Source: Jacaranda mimosifolia (taxonomy: Eukaryota; Streptophyta; Magnoliopsida; Lamiales; Bignoniaceae). From it: a DNA stretch of 64,000 nucleotides. Location: assembly GCA_018894105.1 (NCBI GenBank), contig CM032122.1, positions 34,503,404-34,567,403 on the forward strand, in the 5' to 3' direction. This document shows, piece by piece, positions 39,901 to 52,556 of this stretch (within the stretch, counting starts at the first letter, position 1; each line of letters opens with the position of its first letter). The translations under genes were made by a program, and so were the position numbers. The notes below the pieces were generated by a model. The model was not told the origin of the DNA, searched no databases, and saw only the letters and a list, made by a program, of their open reading frames with translations.

Positions 39901-42795
39901 CATCGTACTAGTCTATAATAAAAAGATATAGTAGATATGATAAGGAAAACTCAAGCACTTGTCTAGGCCGGATCCACTGTTATTACAGGTGAGCGCCTGG
40001 CTCGCCTCAGGCACCCACTCGAGCTAGCGCTGCCTTTTCACCTAATACAAATGAGGTGAGGCGACCCAAGGCAGGTGTGTCATGCGCCTCACCTCAGTGA
40101 GTAAGGCGAGTGCCTTGGCCCCCTTACTAACTTATTATATTTACGGTTTTTTTAGGTTTACTATAAATGCTTATCGCTCTGGAGTTTTTCTCGTCTTGGC
40201 AGAATTTCTTCCATATAACCCTGGTTGGTGATTTTAATAGATCAGTTTGAGTGTTTGATAACTTCAAGCAAAGATAACATATAATGTAATCGACTATCTT
40301 GTCTTGTTTTCCAGTAATAGTACATTGGAATGACAAGGAGGATGTTAAAAAGATTAATTTGAACAGTTATCTCACTATTTTGTCTGGACACATAGCTTCC
40401 CCTAACTACTTTGTGCATATTCTGATCAATTACTTATGAATAACTGAATAAGTATAAATCATATTGTCTAGAGCTGAACTCATAGAATATATATAATTAA
40501 TTAACCTAAAAAATGATGCTAGATTGAAAATAGTTTTCTGCTTCAAATGGTTTGGTAAGTTAGTCAACTTCATGGTGATATTCAGATGGCTGAAGACCCT
40601 TCATCCAGCCAGGCAAAGGGTTGGAAAATGGACTGCAGAGGAAGACAAACGCTTGAAAGTTGCTGTAACACTTTTTGGGCCAAAAACATGGAAAAAAGTA
40701 GCTAGCTATGTGCCTGGTCGAACACAGGTGCAGTGCAGAGAAAGGTATTCTCTCGATAAATATATGTAAGTTTCAGCATTTATCTCTATTACATAATGCA
40801 GAACATGCAATTTAACATTGGGTGGTGCCAGATGGGTCAATTGCTTAGATCCTTCCCTGAATATGGCTGAATGGACTGAAGAAGAAGATTCAAAATTGGA
40901 AGCGGCGATTGCAGAGCATGGTCATTGCTGGTCCAAGGTTGCTGCATGTATTCCCAATCGTACTGATAATCAGTGTTGGAGGTATGAATATCTTATGGCC
41001 AAAGCAGTTTAACTAACTTTTCATTGTTTGTGTGTTTGAGCTTGTCTCTTCTGATTCCAGCATTATATGTTCATGATTATTAGGAGATGGAAGGTGTTGT
41101 TTCCAGATGAAGTGCCTCTGCATCAAGCAGCTAGAAAGATACAAAAGGCTGCATTGATATCGAACTTTGTTGATAGGGAGTCTGAAAGACCTGCCCTTGG
41201 ACCTAATGACTTCCTATCTCCAGAAATCTATCGTATCACTGGATCTGAAAACGCTGATCCTTCTAGGAGAAACAAAAGAAGATCAAGGTATGACAGTTCA
41301 GTGATTATTCTTACTCATAATTTTCTTCACGTTGAGGCTCATACTGTTTCCTTGATCACGTCCAGGCGAAGTGAGGCATATGAACATATTGAAAAAGATG
41401 CTCTTTCTGGGTAAATCGTAGTCCATTAGTGTCCTTTGCATTCCTTTCATGGCAACCATAGTATCATGTGCTATTTCTATCCCTCATTGATGTGAATCGT
41501 TTTTCCTACTGCAGTGAGATTTGTTCAGAAGAAGTTCCAATGTTAACAAATGGCAGTGAGGTTGAGAATTTGCAAAGTGGAACCGTGCCTAGGAAAGGAA
41601 GGATTAAGAGTTCACGTTCAATGAAGAGAAATGCCGGCCCTTCATCGTACAGCCATTTGTCACCTTGTCCGGAAGCAGTATTACTTGATACGTCCAATGG
41701 TGAAGAGATTAGGGATTCTCATGTGAATGATGGTAATGGTAAGAGAAAACCTCAACGGAAGAGGAGATCAAGGTATGTTTCACTAGTTCATTGTCATAAA
41801 TGGCTGATTTTATATTTCCTAAACTACTGGCTAAGTATGTTTATATTTGCAGTGTAAAATCAAAATCTGTGGATGGTGCCCCTACATCTGCTGCAATTTG
41901 CCAAGAAAAGATGGTGACTGAGCCAAGCTCAGAGGCACGCGAACATCCTGTTCCAACAGAAGAATGTTTACTCCCAACTCTCACATATCCAGATATGCAG
42001 ATGGCAACTGGCAGTGCTGAGCTTGGTGCAGATGATGCCACCCCAAATAAGAAGGCTTCAAAGCTGATCCCAAGGAGGCGTAAAATGCTTGAGAAAGTAC
42101 CAGAGACTGTGTCTGAAGTGGATATACAGGTTGCGGAGGCAACCATGTGGAAGACAAAAAAGGGAAAGAAGAAACAGACGGATGCAACAAATGATCATCC
42201 ATCATCTTGCCGGGACTCAACGTCACTGGTGGAGGCTGTTCCTGGAATTAAAGCCACGAAAAGGAAGAGGAAGACTCAAAAAACTTGTCCAAGTAGTGAT
42301 TGTGTCTCTCTGGCTGTTGATGATACAATAGTTAATTCGACTCCAGTGGAGATTGCCCCTAATCAGCAATTGAGGGGCAACACTGACGGTGCAGTATCAG
42401 GGAATATAGAGGATTCTGACGTACCTTTGGACAGGGATAATGAACTGCAGCATAAGGAAAATGCTATAGCGCTACCAGAAACAGAGGAGGAAAACATCAC
42501 CCTTGCCTCATACCTAGCACAATCAGGGGCCAAATCTAATTCTCGACATTTTTCTTTAGCAATGGTGGGTAAGTCGCCAAGGAAGAGGAGGAAAATTTCT
42601 CAAGTACAGATTGGCTCCAGTTCTATCTATGCCTGTGTCCCTGATCAGCCTGAAAAAGATGGAACTTGTTCTACTCAGATGGTAGAAGTAGAAGCTGGAT
42701 CAAGAAACGACAATGAACAAGTTGAGGTAGCAGATGATACAATTCTTGCCCATTTCTACAACAAATTGAAGAAGAGAAGAACTGAAGCTCCCTAG
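28347..42795 (+). CDS. MYB4R1: snRNA-activating complex subunit 4-like Myb protein (4.5 Myb repeats)
   Basis: Plant counterpart of SNAPC4/SNAP190, the DNA-binding subunit of the complex that drives snRNA gene transcription in the nucleus; Arabidopsis MYB4R1 has this form. Eleven exons: 28347-28737, 29133-29647, 30007-30206, 34012-34179, 34693-35007, 40586-40744, 40832-40981, 41084-41287, 41366-41410, 41515-41772 and 41853-42795. They total 3348 nt (1115 aa) in consistent phase. The N-terminus is acidic and repeats a QxRFA block. A half Myb repeat (NWEQLAAMYVPGRTGAEC) is followed by four full repeats: NTWTAMEDKNLL, REWTKEEDNQLR, GKWTAEEDKRLK and AEWTEEEDSKLE. This is the half-plus-four layout specific to SNAP190. 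The C-terminal third is low-complexity with basic, NLS-like stretches (KRKRKTQKT, SPRKRRKIS). ATG 28347 is chosen because an upstream in-frame ATG (28233) lies beyond the telo-box leader. Intron 5 is 5.6 kb because it hosts a hAT transposon. Confidence 0.92.
30207..34011. other. Intron 3 of the SNAPC4-like gene, no further gene seen
   Basis: A 3.8-kb intron between AG|GTAT and GCAG|TGAG. It carries a (GA)n tract, (CA)n tracts near 33588 and 33627, and poly-A runs. The phase joins cleanly across it (AG plus T), so no exon is missing. The open frames inside have no recognisable content. Confidence 0.6.
30903..30940. repeat. (GA)n microsatellite in a SNAPC4-like intron
   Basis: About 19 uninterrupted GA units in intron 3, followed by an A-run at about 30974. 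A simple length-variable repeat. Confidence 0.9.
36059..38706 (-). pseudogene. hAT transposase (BED finger, DUF659, C-terminal dimerisation region) with one nonsense codon
   Basis: Three exons on the minus strand: 38706-36939, 36841-36723 and 36631-36059. They join in phase to about 819 codons. The N-terminus holds a BED-type zinc finger (CNYCNK with a downstream HKQH), then a DUF659-type segment (FGCTLMADGWRD, VTDSASSNV, WSPCATHCLDLM), part of the catalytic fold. The second half includes AGYYLNPYFFY and the hAT dimerisation signature region (SSSGCERNWSVFEH), split by a short intron. The C-terminus is highly acidic, with a (GAT GAG) hexanucleotide run. A TAA at 37675-37677 interrupts the frame right after CLDLM; the frame continues cleanly beyond it, so this is the only lesion I can see. 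It is presumably non-functional unless read through. Confidence 0.9.
36420..36472 (-). repeat. Hexanucleotide repeat encoding an Asp-Glu run
   Basis: About seven to eight copies of ATCCTC on the plus strand encode alternating Asp and Glu in the transposase C-terminal tail. Likely length-variable. Confidence 0.8.
39985..40130. repeat. GGCG/CGCC-rich repeat fragment, possibly another hAT end
   Basis: A GC-rich patch in the same intron, downstream of the hAT element. It has repeated GCGCCT, GGCGAG and CCTCACCT words in both orientations, resembling subterminal zones of plant hAT elements. No clear ends or target duplication. Confidence 0.35.
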
Positions 42796-43350
42796 ATATA
42801 ACAGCAATGCAATCAAAATGCCCAAGACAGAAATGAAGTGCATTTCATGCAAAAGTCTTTAGCAGGTCAGGTTACGAAAACAAATTCACTCTATATGCTG
42901 AACTGTGATTTTGGTGACTTCCAATTGTAGGGTCTTTTTGGCTGTTGTCTCCTTTATTAATTGGCTTTTGATGTCTTTTTGTCAATTGCATTGAATGCTA
43001 CATTTAGTTTTGAGGAAATGATTTTTGATTTAGAGTTAGGGATCTCCAATGATCGCAGCATTGGCATTGGATGTCAAAGATGTGTAATTTATTGCATCTT
43101 GAACATTTCCAAACTCAGTAGAGTTTTAGATCCAGGTATAACATGAGGGGAAACGCGTCAATACATTTACAGGCTGAAATACTTTGGTGGATAGGGATAG
43201 CATCAAAGTTTTTGTTAAACTAAGTTTTAGGTGAGACGGTTGTCATATTAAGTACCAATACAAGCTGTGAATTATAAGTATCATTGTTTATTTCTTGAAT
43301 CAATCTTAAGTCTTTTCAGCTTTTCTTTCAGTAATTAGAAGCGATCGCAC
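42796..43350. other. 3' UTR and spacer after the SNAPC4-like gene
   Basis: Probably 3' UTR for the first 200-300 bases, then AT-rich spacer. No gene recognised. Confidence 0.45.
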
Positions 43351-43550
43351 ATGGTTTTCATATGCATAAAATAATTTTTGAGTAATAAATATTAGTTGCG
43401 TAATTAAAAGTATCATGTTTCTCATTTTCAATAAATTAAATATCATTATTATGGTTTTCATATGCATAAAATAATTTTTGAGTAATAAATATTAGTTGCG
43501 TAATTAAAAGTATCATGTTTCTCATTTTCAATAAATTAAATATCATTATT
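43351..43550. repeat. Exact 100-bp tandem duplication
   Basis: 43351-43450 and 43451-43550 are identical over all 100 bases, and the next four bases (ATGG) repeat the unit start again. Each unit begins ATGGTTTTCATATGCATAAA. Non-coding and AT-rich. Zero divergence suggests a recent event or an assembly artefact. Confidence 0.95.
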
Positions 43551-43554
43551 ATGG

Positions 43555-44655
43555 GTGGCACCATATGTCCATCTTCTCCAAAAAATTCAATTTAATAAAA
43601 TAATTGTTTGGCACTATAGAAATTAGTCCATTCCAAGTAATGGATGCTAAAAGGTACGGGAAATATTTTAGTGCATGAATGACTATAAGAGAAATAATGG
43701 GAGTTTTTTAGCAAATAAGTAGTTGTAGGAGAAATAATAAGAACTTTTAATATATTAGTGGTTGTAAGAGAAATAATGAACTATTGAAAAGATGAGTAAT
43801 TGCTTAGACATTATATTATTATTCTAACATTATTTAACTGAATGCATGTGATAAATGAAAAAGGTAAATTTGGTACAATTGAAAATTGATATCATAATTT
43901 TCAATTTCAACCTCAATATGATATCTCTGTATTTATTTTATAAAAAAAATTAAAGGATGAAATTTGTAAAATTACATTAAATTACTTCCATTTTAGGACA
44001 AAATAAATTTTCTTTTTATAATAATATAGAAAATAGCCGTGGTGCCATGTGAGATTATAGTTTGGTGATTGGTTAGCTATATTATGATTCTTTAAATTTG
44101 TATGGATTATCTAGATAAATTGAAAAAAATTGACACAAGAAGAAAAAATAATAAAATATAAATTCAATAACTTAAACACATTTTGAATTTTAAATTATGT
44201 GATGAGATGAAATATAGAATCCAGTACTGTCCCTCGCTGAGAATCTCTTCTAGCTGAGCTATTCACGTCAGGAATAGAGGCCGTTAAGGATGGAGTTGCT
44301 TGTACTTGAATTTTCTTTGTCGAGATGGTGAAATAAAAATCTATTACAAATATTTAAAATTATTTTATAAAATAAAAATTAACGATGCATTTTTAGATAA
44401 ACATAACAAATATTTTAGTTATAATTGAAAAGTTGGTCGTATAAAATAAAGTTAAAAAAAATTAAATTAACAATTAATGAGAATTTTATAATTTAATTAA
44501 AAATTCAAAATTATTACAAATTTATGGTCAAACAAACTATTTATATATATTGGTATAGACTATAGATAGATTGATAGATAATATAATTAATAGAATTTAA
44601 TAAATTTTTGAAGTTTAAATACAAAAAATGCATGTTTTCCAAACAATTTTTTCAA
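43555..44655. other. AT-rich intergenic DNA upstream of RACK1
   Basis: No gene or defined repeat seen. The promoter elements of RACK1 begin near 44660. Confidence 0.45.
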
Positions 44656-44665
44656 ACTCATGGAG

Positions 44666-44734
44666 GGCCCAACCCGTTCATTAGACCCACCCAACTATCC
44701 CTCCTAAACCCTAAATTCCCAATCCTATATATAT
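44666..44734 (+). promoter_or_regulatory. RACK1 core promoter: site II, telo-box and TATA box
   Basis: GGCCCA at 44666-44671 is an inverted site II motif (TGGGCC). A telo-box AAACCCTAA follows at 44706-44714 and TATATATAT at 44726-44734. Site II plus telo-box is the usual pairing in plant ribosomal protein and translation genes. It fits RACK1, a 40S ribosomal component. The TATA box predicts transcription starting around 44757-44765, about 80 bases before the ATG. Confidence 0.65.
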
Positions 44735-44840
44735 CCTTGTTATCAACAATTAGGGCTTCCCATTTTCACCCCTTCCGCCTCTCCTCCTCACAAAACCCCT
44801 CAAACCCTCTCAAGCCGCAAGCATTCTGCAGTAATCCGCC

Positions 44841-46638
44841 ATGGCTCAAGAACAACTCGTCCTCCGCGGCACCATGCGCGCCCATACCGACTGGATCACC
44901 GCCATAGCCACGCCCATTGACAACTCAGACATGATTGTCACCTCCTCTCGTGACAAATCCATCATCTTGTGGACTCTCACTAAGGAGGACAGGAACTACG
45001 GTGTCGCTCGCCGTCGCTTAACTGGCCACGGCCACTTCGTTGAGGACGTTGTCCTCTCCTCAGACGGTCAGTTTGCGCTCTCCGGCTCCTGGGACGGCGA
45101 GCTCCGCCTCTGGGACTTGCAGACCGGCGCCACCGCTCGCCGCTTCGTAGGACACACCAAAGACGTGCTTTCGGTTGCCTTCTCCGTCGACAACCGTCAG
45201 ATCGTGTCGGCGTCCCGTGACAAGACAATCAAGCTCTGGAACACGCTAGGAGAGTGTAAATACACTATTCAAGATCAAGACGCGCATTCTGATTGGGTGT
45301 CTTGCGTGAGGTTCTCGCCGAATACGCTGCAGCCCACCATTGTGTCGGGCTCATGGGACAGGACTATCAAGATTTGGAATTTGACTAATTGTAAGCTGCG
45401 GTCGACATTGGCTGGCCACAGTGGCTATGTGAATACGGTGGCAGTGTCGCCGGATGGGTCGTTGTGCGCCAGTGGGGGGAAAGATGGGGTGATTTTGCTG
45501 TGGGATTTGGCAGAGGGGAAGAAATTGTATTCATTGGACGCAGGCTCGATTATTCATGCGCTCTGCTTCAGCCCCAACAGGTACTGGCTCTGCGCCGCTA
45601 CTGAGGCTAGCATTAAGATTTGGGATTTGGAAAGCAAGAGTGTGGTTGTAGATCTCAAGGTGGATTTGAAGCAAGAAAGCGAGATGGTTGCTGAAGGAAC
45701 TACCCAAACTGCAGCCGGGAAAAACAAGGTACTGTTTTTTGCTCTTGAAATTGTGGATTATCGTTTTAGTTATGGATTTATGCGTCTCAATTTTTTGCCG
45801 TATGCCAGTTATGATCTTTACGATCACTTGTAAACTTAAGCTAATGGGTTAATTATTTGAATTTTTGATACATTTTGTGTCTTAAATTGACTCCTATTTC
45901 ATGATCAAGATAACGCTTTTGAACTTAATGTGAGTATGTAAGTGTAAAAGAGTTTGGTTACTCCAATAATAAGTCCTTTTCCCCGTATTTGGCGATGCTA
46001 TGCTTTTTGGTCCTACAACAATACCTTCAAAATTGCTGGAGCAACTTTAAATTCTCAAGATAATCTATCAATTGTGAACAGCATTCAGAACCCATTCTAT
46101 CATTGTAATTCTTACAAATATTTGCTTGTTGAAGTGGTATTTTTCATATCTCTCTCCTATGATTCTTTCTCCTCGGTAGAAGATACTTGCACTATTTCCT
46201 TTTCTCTTTAGTAGATTGGTCTGTTAGATGTTTGTGATAAAATGATGTCCAAACTCACCCTTGAAAAAACTAAAATACACATCATTGTAAGCTTGTTTTT
46301 GCTGACTAGCAAATTGTCCTTGCCTGTGTATAATGTTTATGCTTAGTACTATAAATGCTGATTGTTTATATAGTCAGAATGGTGTTTGTATTGAATTTGG
46401 GACAGAAAAATAACATTTTTATGTTAAGAGAGATTAATCAGCTGCTCAGTGGAACAAATGGATCCAATTGGGATAATGCTTCTTGGATTTTCCTGCGGTT
46501 TGAAAGTATCTGATTTTTCTAAATTGTTTGGTGTAGGTGATATTCTGCACCTGTCTCAACTGGAGCGCTGATGGAAGCACCCTTTTCAGTGGTTATACAG
46601 ATGGTGTTGTCCGAGTTTGGGGTATTGGACGTTACTAG
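44841..46638 (+). CDS. RACK1: Receptor for activated C kinase 1 (RACK1), WD40 ribosomal scaffold
   Basis: RACK1 is a seven-bladed WD40 propeller on the head of the 40S ribosomal subunit and a scaffold for signalling proteins; in plants it affects translation, hormone response and immunity. Two exons, 44841-45728 and 46537-46638 (TAG), give 329 aa; plant RACK1 proteins are about 325-330. The protein starts [20 protein letters not shown]. Blades are marked by GH and WD-type pairs: GHGHFVEDV...[14 protein letters not shown]...[14 protein letters not shown]...[14 protein letters not shown]...[14 protein letters not shown]. The last exon supplies the closing blade [10 protein letters not shown]. 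The single intron within the last blade is typical of plant RACK1 genes. Kozak context CCATGG is favourable. Exon 1 is GC-rich compared with the surroundings, as expected for a highly expressed gene. No lesions. Confidence 0.96.
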
Positions 46639-48968
46639 AAACCAGATTTTATTTTACTGTGATTTTATTTTACTGTTAGATTCTAAGTCTAAAAAGATGG
46701 AAGGATATTTGGATTCTGTTTTTTTAATGCTTTGAGGCGTTGGCTATTAGAGTTTTGAGTATTTTGTCTATGTTGTGTTCGACTTTTAACCAAAGTTGGT
46801 TTTGCATAATTGAGATCTCTGAAATTCTGCATATTTTGTTTTGTTGCTGTCATTCTTTTGTCTTCCCATTAAGGTCTTGAGGCCTGGAGAAAATTACACA
46901 GAAGTGAACGCTTTTCCAAGTATTTTTCATGTTGGAGCAATATAAAACTATCAATAGTTACGAATTCTGGTCTCTTGGTTGCTTCTACTTCAACGTGATC
47001 CATCGATTTTCCTTGTCTACATGCCAAGATTTTGTAAATTTCAAAATAAAGTTGAGTACTGATGTATATATGTGTGAAACAAAAATTAAACCATTTAGAA
47101 TGCAAGATCATATATTAAACTTGTTTAATTCTACTCACATAATATCATTTTATTTAAAGATGGGCTGTACTTGTTTTAATTAAAAAGAAATGTTGAAATA
47201 TAGAGAATTTAGCAAAGTAATCCAGAAAAGAGAAGGGAGTTAGCTTCCCTCCAAATTCAAGGAATGCCATTCATATTTGAATTCTCCAACGCAAATCTTC
47301 TGCTGCTTTGAGATCGTGACGAATGGACAATTTTGGTGGTACTTCTTTCATATTATTTGGCAAAAATATTCCACTTTCCACTTCCAAACACAAAGCAAAG
47401 CAGTACCAGTAGAAGATATTTAGAATAAGCATGAGTGAACATAAAATAAAGTAAGATCAACTAAATGACATCATCTTCTCATGCTCTCCACAGTACGAGT
47501 AAAACTCTATTCATGCTTAGCAGCATCTGCAAATCATGAAATACTTTGATCAAGAGCTTTACCTTTCATGGCCGCACATCATCATAATTAGATCCATACT
47601 AACAGCAAAAAAATACATTCTCATATCCTTTACATACCAAATGATGAACAAAAGCCTCGCAAGTTTGCACCCTGTTTCATGTCGAATATAATTCAAAGCA
47701 CGAACTTGTCCACTATTGGTTCATTTTCAGCACAATGATGAACAGATAATGCACAAGTTTTACAAATTGAATATATGAATGCCCTCAAAGCGCATGGGGT
47801 AAAAGTTACTGAACTAAACTTGCAATTTTTCCTATTTTGAAGAACGATCGTCCGTTGCATGATATTAGAGTTCGACTTTCCAAACATACTCCCTGTGGGA
47901 TAGTGTTTGATCACATAGATGAGCTTTATCACCCAAAAAGAAACAAAAAATTGTTTCCCGAGAAGAGGTCCATTAAAAAAAAAAAAAATTAGGAAGAAAC
48001 TTCAATATACTGCAGTTGGTGGGGCTGATATAGTTGCTGCAGTACCATAGGAGCTGCATGTGAGAAGTCATTAGCTAAACTTGAAGCTAGAGAAGCGCCA
48101 TTGCCCTTGAATTTTAGCATCTTCAATGGCTACATGGTCAAATGCTGCACGCAAAAAGCGGGGTAGAGTTTCTCTCTTGCTCCAAATGGGTTTAGCTCTA
48201 TTTTGTTGGATGGAAAGGAAATTGATGATGATAATTAATGATAGCATAAAAAGATCACTTTGCACTTCAATTTTAGCCAAAATACCCATAGATGACAAGA
48301 TCTGTGTCTTTTTATGCAGGTTGGGTCAGGATCCGGTGGAACCCAACCCGATCTAGGCTATGACCCATATTGCAGATCGTTGACCAATTATGGATCTGAT
48401 GCACAGTATCTCGCCACCTCGATTCATACACAATGACAGTTTAACACTATAAAATGAGGAAATCACACAACACCAGGTCATGTCATCTTTACTCAACTTT
48501 ACTTGAGTTCTTAACCTTACCTTTGAGCTCTTATTCGATCATCTCAGCACCACACTAACTTAGGCATTTGAGGACCTTAGTTGAGGTCGATTTCAACTAG
48601 CTTAACATATGCTCTTGTGGTCAGGTCGAATATCCAAATTGCTTGTGCGGAACACGGTTCGGGTCAAGATCGAGATCGAGAACATGGACAATTTAGCAAG
48701 TTGAGTTTGAGATCTAGACCCAAATTCTGAGCAACCTCATAGACAAAATGAAAAATTATGGTGAAAGTGGCGCATCTTTTTCCTCCAAGAGTCAGCCGTT
48801 GGATTTCAACAGCTGTCTTTGCTGAGGGAGCATGATGCCAAGATTAGGTCAATTTTAGAAATATTTAGGCCACAATGTCAGATGCATTGAACTAAAGCGA
48901 CGTAAATGAATTTAAGGAATGAAAAATGATTCCATTCTTTTTTCTTTTTCTTTCTTTTTGCTTTTGGG
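46639..48968. other. RACK1 3' UTR and spacer, possible LTR fragment at 48310-48780
   Basis: 46639 to about 47060 is the probable 3' UTR. 47200-48300 has no recognisable gene. 48310-48780 is GC-richer, with ACTATAAAATGAGG at about 48448 followed by CT-rich text, resembling an LTR promoter and leader. I found no LTR ends, so that reading is tentative. Confidence 0.35.
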
Positions 48969-49230
48969 TAGGGATGCAAATAAGTTGATTGACTCACGAG
49001 TAATTTGAGTCGACTTTGAAAGTCACGAGCTGGCATATAATTTTATATTATTTTTTATTTTATTAATATATATTATTTTATTTTATTTTATTTTATTTTG
49101 AGTTCGAACTTGAATTCATGATTATTTAAAGTTCGCTTGCTAATACGAGTTTAATCAAATTAAACTGAGTTAAGTTTAAATTTTCATCAAATCAAACTCA
49201 AGTCAAAAATATTAAATTTGTCGAGCCCTA
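48969..49230. repeat. Possible small MITE-like fragment
   Basis: It starts TAGGGATGCAAA and ends GAGCCCTA, weakly inverted, with TTGAGTC/GACT-type words inside and an AT-rich centre with repeated TTTTA. No target duplication is visible. Tentative. Confidence 0.3.
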
Positions 49231-50591
49231 ACTCCAACATAATATATATATATATATATATATATTTGAGCTCAAACTTAGGCTCCAATTTGAAAATTCA
49301 CTCTCTCTCTCTCTAGTAGATAGATTGTACCTACTCTTAAGGAAGATGTTTGGTTTAAGTTAGAATGACTTGAGTTACTGATATTTGATTGGAATTACTT
49401 TGAGTTGTAGAATATCCAAGCATGCACTTGAGGGTAAGAGAGAGGGAGAGAGGGAGAGAGGGAGAGCATATCTATACTATTATATATAGCACAGTATTGT
49501 ACTTATCTAATTGTGTAATTTTGATTTTAATTGTGCAATTTTGTCCACATGTCAATTTTCTAGAATTTTGAATTTTTTAATTCAACTGAAAAAATTTCAT
49601 TGATTGTTGATTATTATTTCTAACCAATATAATTGTATCTTATCTCTAATTTTCTTTCATCTAAAAATCAAAATATATTTAATAATATTTCATAATCTTT
49701 ATTAAAGAGCTAAAAGTTTGAGAAATGAATAATTATATATTAACTAATACCTAAGAGCTTAATTTATCAAAATCTTTAAAATTTAGTTATTTTTACAATA
49801 ATATTTTTTAGACATGTAAAATATTTTTAGATAAAACTATATATATAATATAACAAATAATTTAATTTGAAGAATATTTTAAATATAAAAAGTTACTTTT
49901 GCAACAACTATAAACTCTAAACTTTATTTTTATATTATTAATTTAAATAATTTTAGGTTTTTAGCAATATAATAGAGAATTCATTTTCAATTATTTGAAA
50001 AAAGTTCTATTATATGAGACATATATAGTTGATATAACTGAAAATTTTCAAAAGCCTGATAAATGACTACTTAAATAGCAAAAATATCAATTTTTATATT
50101 TTTAATATAATTAATTAAATAATTTTATAATTGTATTGCCTACTTTATTTTAATATTTTGCTTATAATAATTCATAAACAGATATTTTACATGAATTAAT
50201 AATGTCAATCCAAAAAGTTTGACTGAAAGTAAGTATTCACTTAATTATTTGTACATATTTATATATTTATAAAAGAAACTTCTCTACGACGGAGTGATAT
50301 TTTATTTTGAATTAAATATTGAAAATGTACTTATTATTTTATTCATGTACATAATATATATTATTTGATAATTCTAAAAATAATAAAATAACTATATATT
50401 AATAAATATAAATAAATTTTACTTATCACAGTTATATAGAATATTAAGAGGCATGTTAGTTTATAAAAATTGAATGTTACAAACTATGTACTGAATTAGT
50501 TATCAAATAATAACCTAATGTAAGTTATTTTCATAGATAAAGTACAAAGATGTTTACAATTTACTCTAACAAAATAAAAAAATAAAAAATA

Positions 50592-50636
<45 letters not shown>

Positions 50637-52200
50637 TTAAAAATCTCAGGTATCATGAAAATTATAATTATAACTTCCACATCATTAAGAAATCATATAA
50701 AAAAAAACTTTACATTTTAAAAAATTTATTTACTTACTTATCATCTTAAAATATGTATGTATAAATATATATATATATAATTTTAAAAACATATTTAGTT
50801 AACTATTCTGCTCTACTATTATTTTCTTAATTCATTCATTTATTTTTTTTTAATTTTTTTTGTATAATTTATAAACTTGTAGTTAATAATTCTTCATATT
50901 CCATAACTTATTTAAGGACAAATTATCTTCAAACATAATATTCATAAATAAAAATTTCATATTATTTTATTTAATTAGTAATAGATTTTGTTATAAAAAT
51001 AATTACAGTTCTTTTTTAATCACATGAAGCAAAATAAATATTATTATAAAATAATTTATTTCAATATTAAAATTCTTTGGCACACGTTAGTATACATATA
51101 GAGAGATAGATGGATAGATAGGTGTTGGAAATAGTTAATGTTTTGTACTTTTAAAGGTATTATTAGTTTTTGCTTAATCAATGGTGTTACTTCAATTTGT
51201 TATATTTTTATATATTAGTGGTTGTGGCACCCACTCCTGCATACTTAAATTTTGTGTTATCATCATATTGATATTAATTCTTTTGATAAATGGTAAAATA
51301 TTTAAATTTTTTATAAAATATAAACATATGATAACGTAATTTCAACAATAACTATCTAAATTATATATAATATTAATTATTAATTAATATAGATCCATAT
51401 ATGATAAATAATTTTTATGTCAGAACTTCAAAAATATAGAATATATTGCCAACATATTCCATTATTTTTCCGTTATATTTAACCATATTACTTATGTTTT
51501 GCCATTTCATACCAAATGAGGTATTTTTTAAAATTGAAAATTAATGCTATAGTTCATAATTCAAAACCTAGCGTAGAATAATATGTCACTTTGAGTGTAT
51601 AAAATATTTTTTTAATATAATATTTTCTATTTATACAATATAGATTATTATTATTATATTAAAATAATAATTATAAATTCATATTATATTTACGTAATAA
51701 TTGCAACATGTCAATATGTATTTATTTACTTTTGGGATGATCAAAATATAATTAACTGAATCTATAAGGAGAATTTGTTTTTGTAGCATAAATAATGTTT
51801 TTGTACAAGTGAATTTAAATTTAAATATGCTCCATTGTAAAGTTTGAGAGTTTGAACGTAAGTCTAAATTTACAATTTCAATTAAAATTTTAAAATAAAT
51901 TGGAGAATATTTTAAAATATTAATTTCAGATTGAATCATCAATAACCTAATTCTACAGGAGGAGGAAATAAAAAATAAAACAGAATACACTCCAAGATTA
52001 CCAGATTTCACGAACAGTGACTCAGTTAGAATAGTTGATCTGCCCGTAACGTTCGTTTTACCATTAGCTCTCCAGAAACCCTCCCACCCTACGACTGTCA
52101 CTCTGCTCGTTTCTGTGATTTTCTTTGACGAGAAGAAAGAGGGAAAGCCCCGGCCATTTGTCGGGCCGGTGATAAAATCCACAGAACATCCGAAAAAAAG
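49231..52200. other. Very AT-rich spacer with microsatellites
   Basis: Contains (AT)n at about 49243-49264, a GAGAGG minisatellite at 49438-49466 and (AAT)n at about 50597-50634. No gene seen. The last 200 bases are less AT-rich and probably form the PEX3 promoter and leader. Confidence 0.55.
50597..50634. repeat. (AAT)n microsatellite
   Basis: About 12-13 perfect trinucleotide units between A-rich stretches. Confidence 0.9.
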
Positions 52201-52556
52201 GATAAAGTAAAGAGTTTGAATGTGGTTCGTGAATTTCTTCACCTTAGTATTTGCTTTTTCCTTTCTATGTCTATGGCATAAGCCAGCATTTAAACTGTGA
52301 TTCTTAAGTGGCTTAAAAGGTAAGTCTATCCTCAATTATGCAGATAAAGTAGGGTTTTTCCTGGAATTAACTGTTGCTTGTGTCTGAAACTCCTTTTTTT
52401 TCTTATGGGTTCTCACTCTTTATCTATCTTCTAACTGGTATTTTTGGGAAGCTGTGTATTTTCCATCTTCAAGAGTGTTTACTTCAACGTTTTTTTGTTT
52501 AATATTTACTGTGTAAGCTTTTGATATTTGACTGGCTTATTTTGGTGAAATGATAG

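Noticed and set aside
41981..42331. Alternative frames in the last SNAPC4-like exon
   Set aside because: They are shadows of the 943-nt terminal exon, which is in phase with the Myb exons.
51679..52335. 218-aa open frame on the minus strand upstream of PEX3
   Set aside because: Low-complexity composition in AT-rich DNA, no domain, and it overlaps the PEX3 promoter and leader on the other strand.
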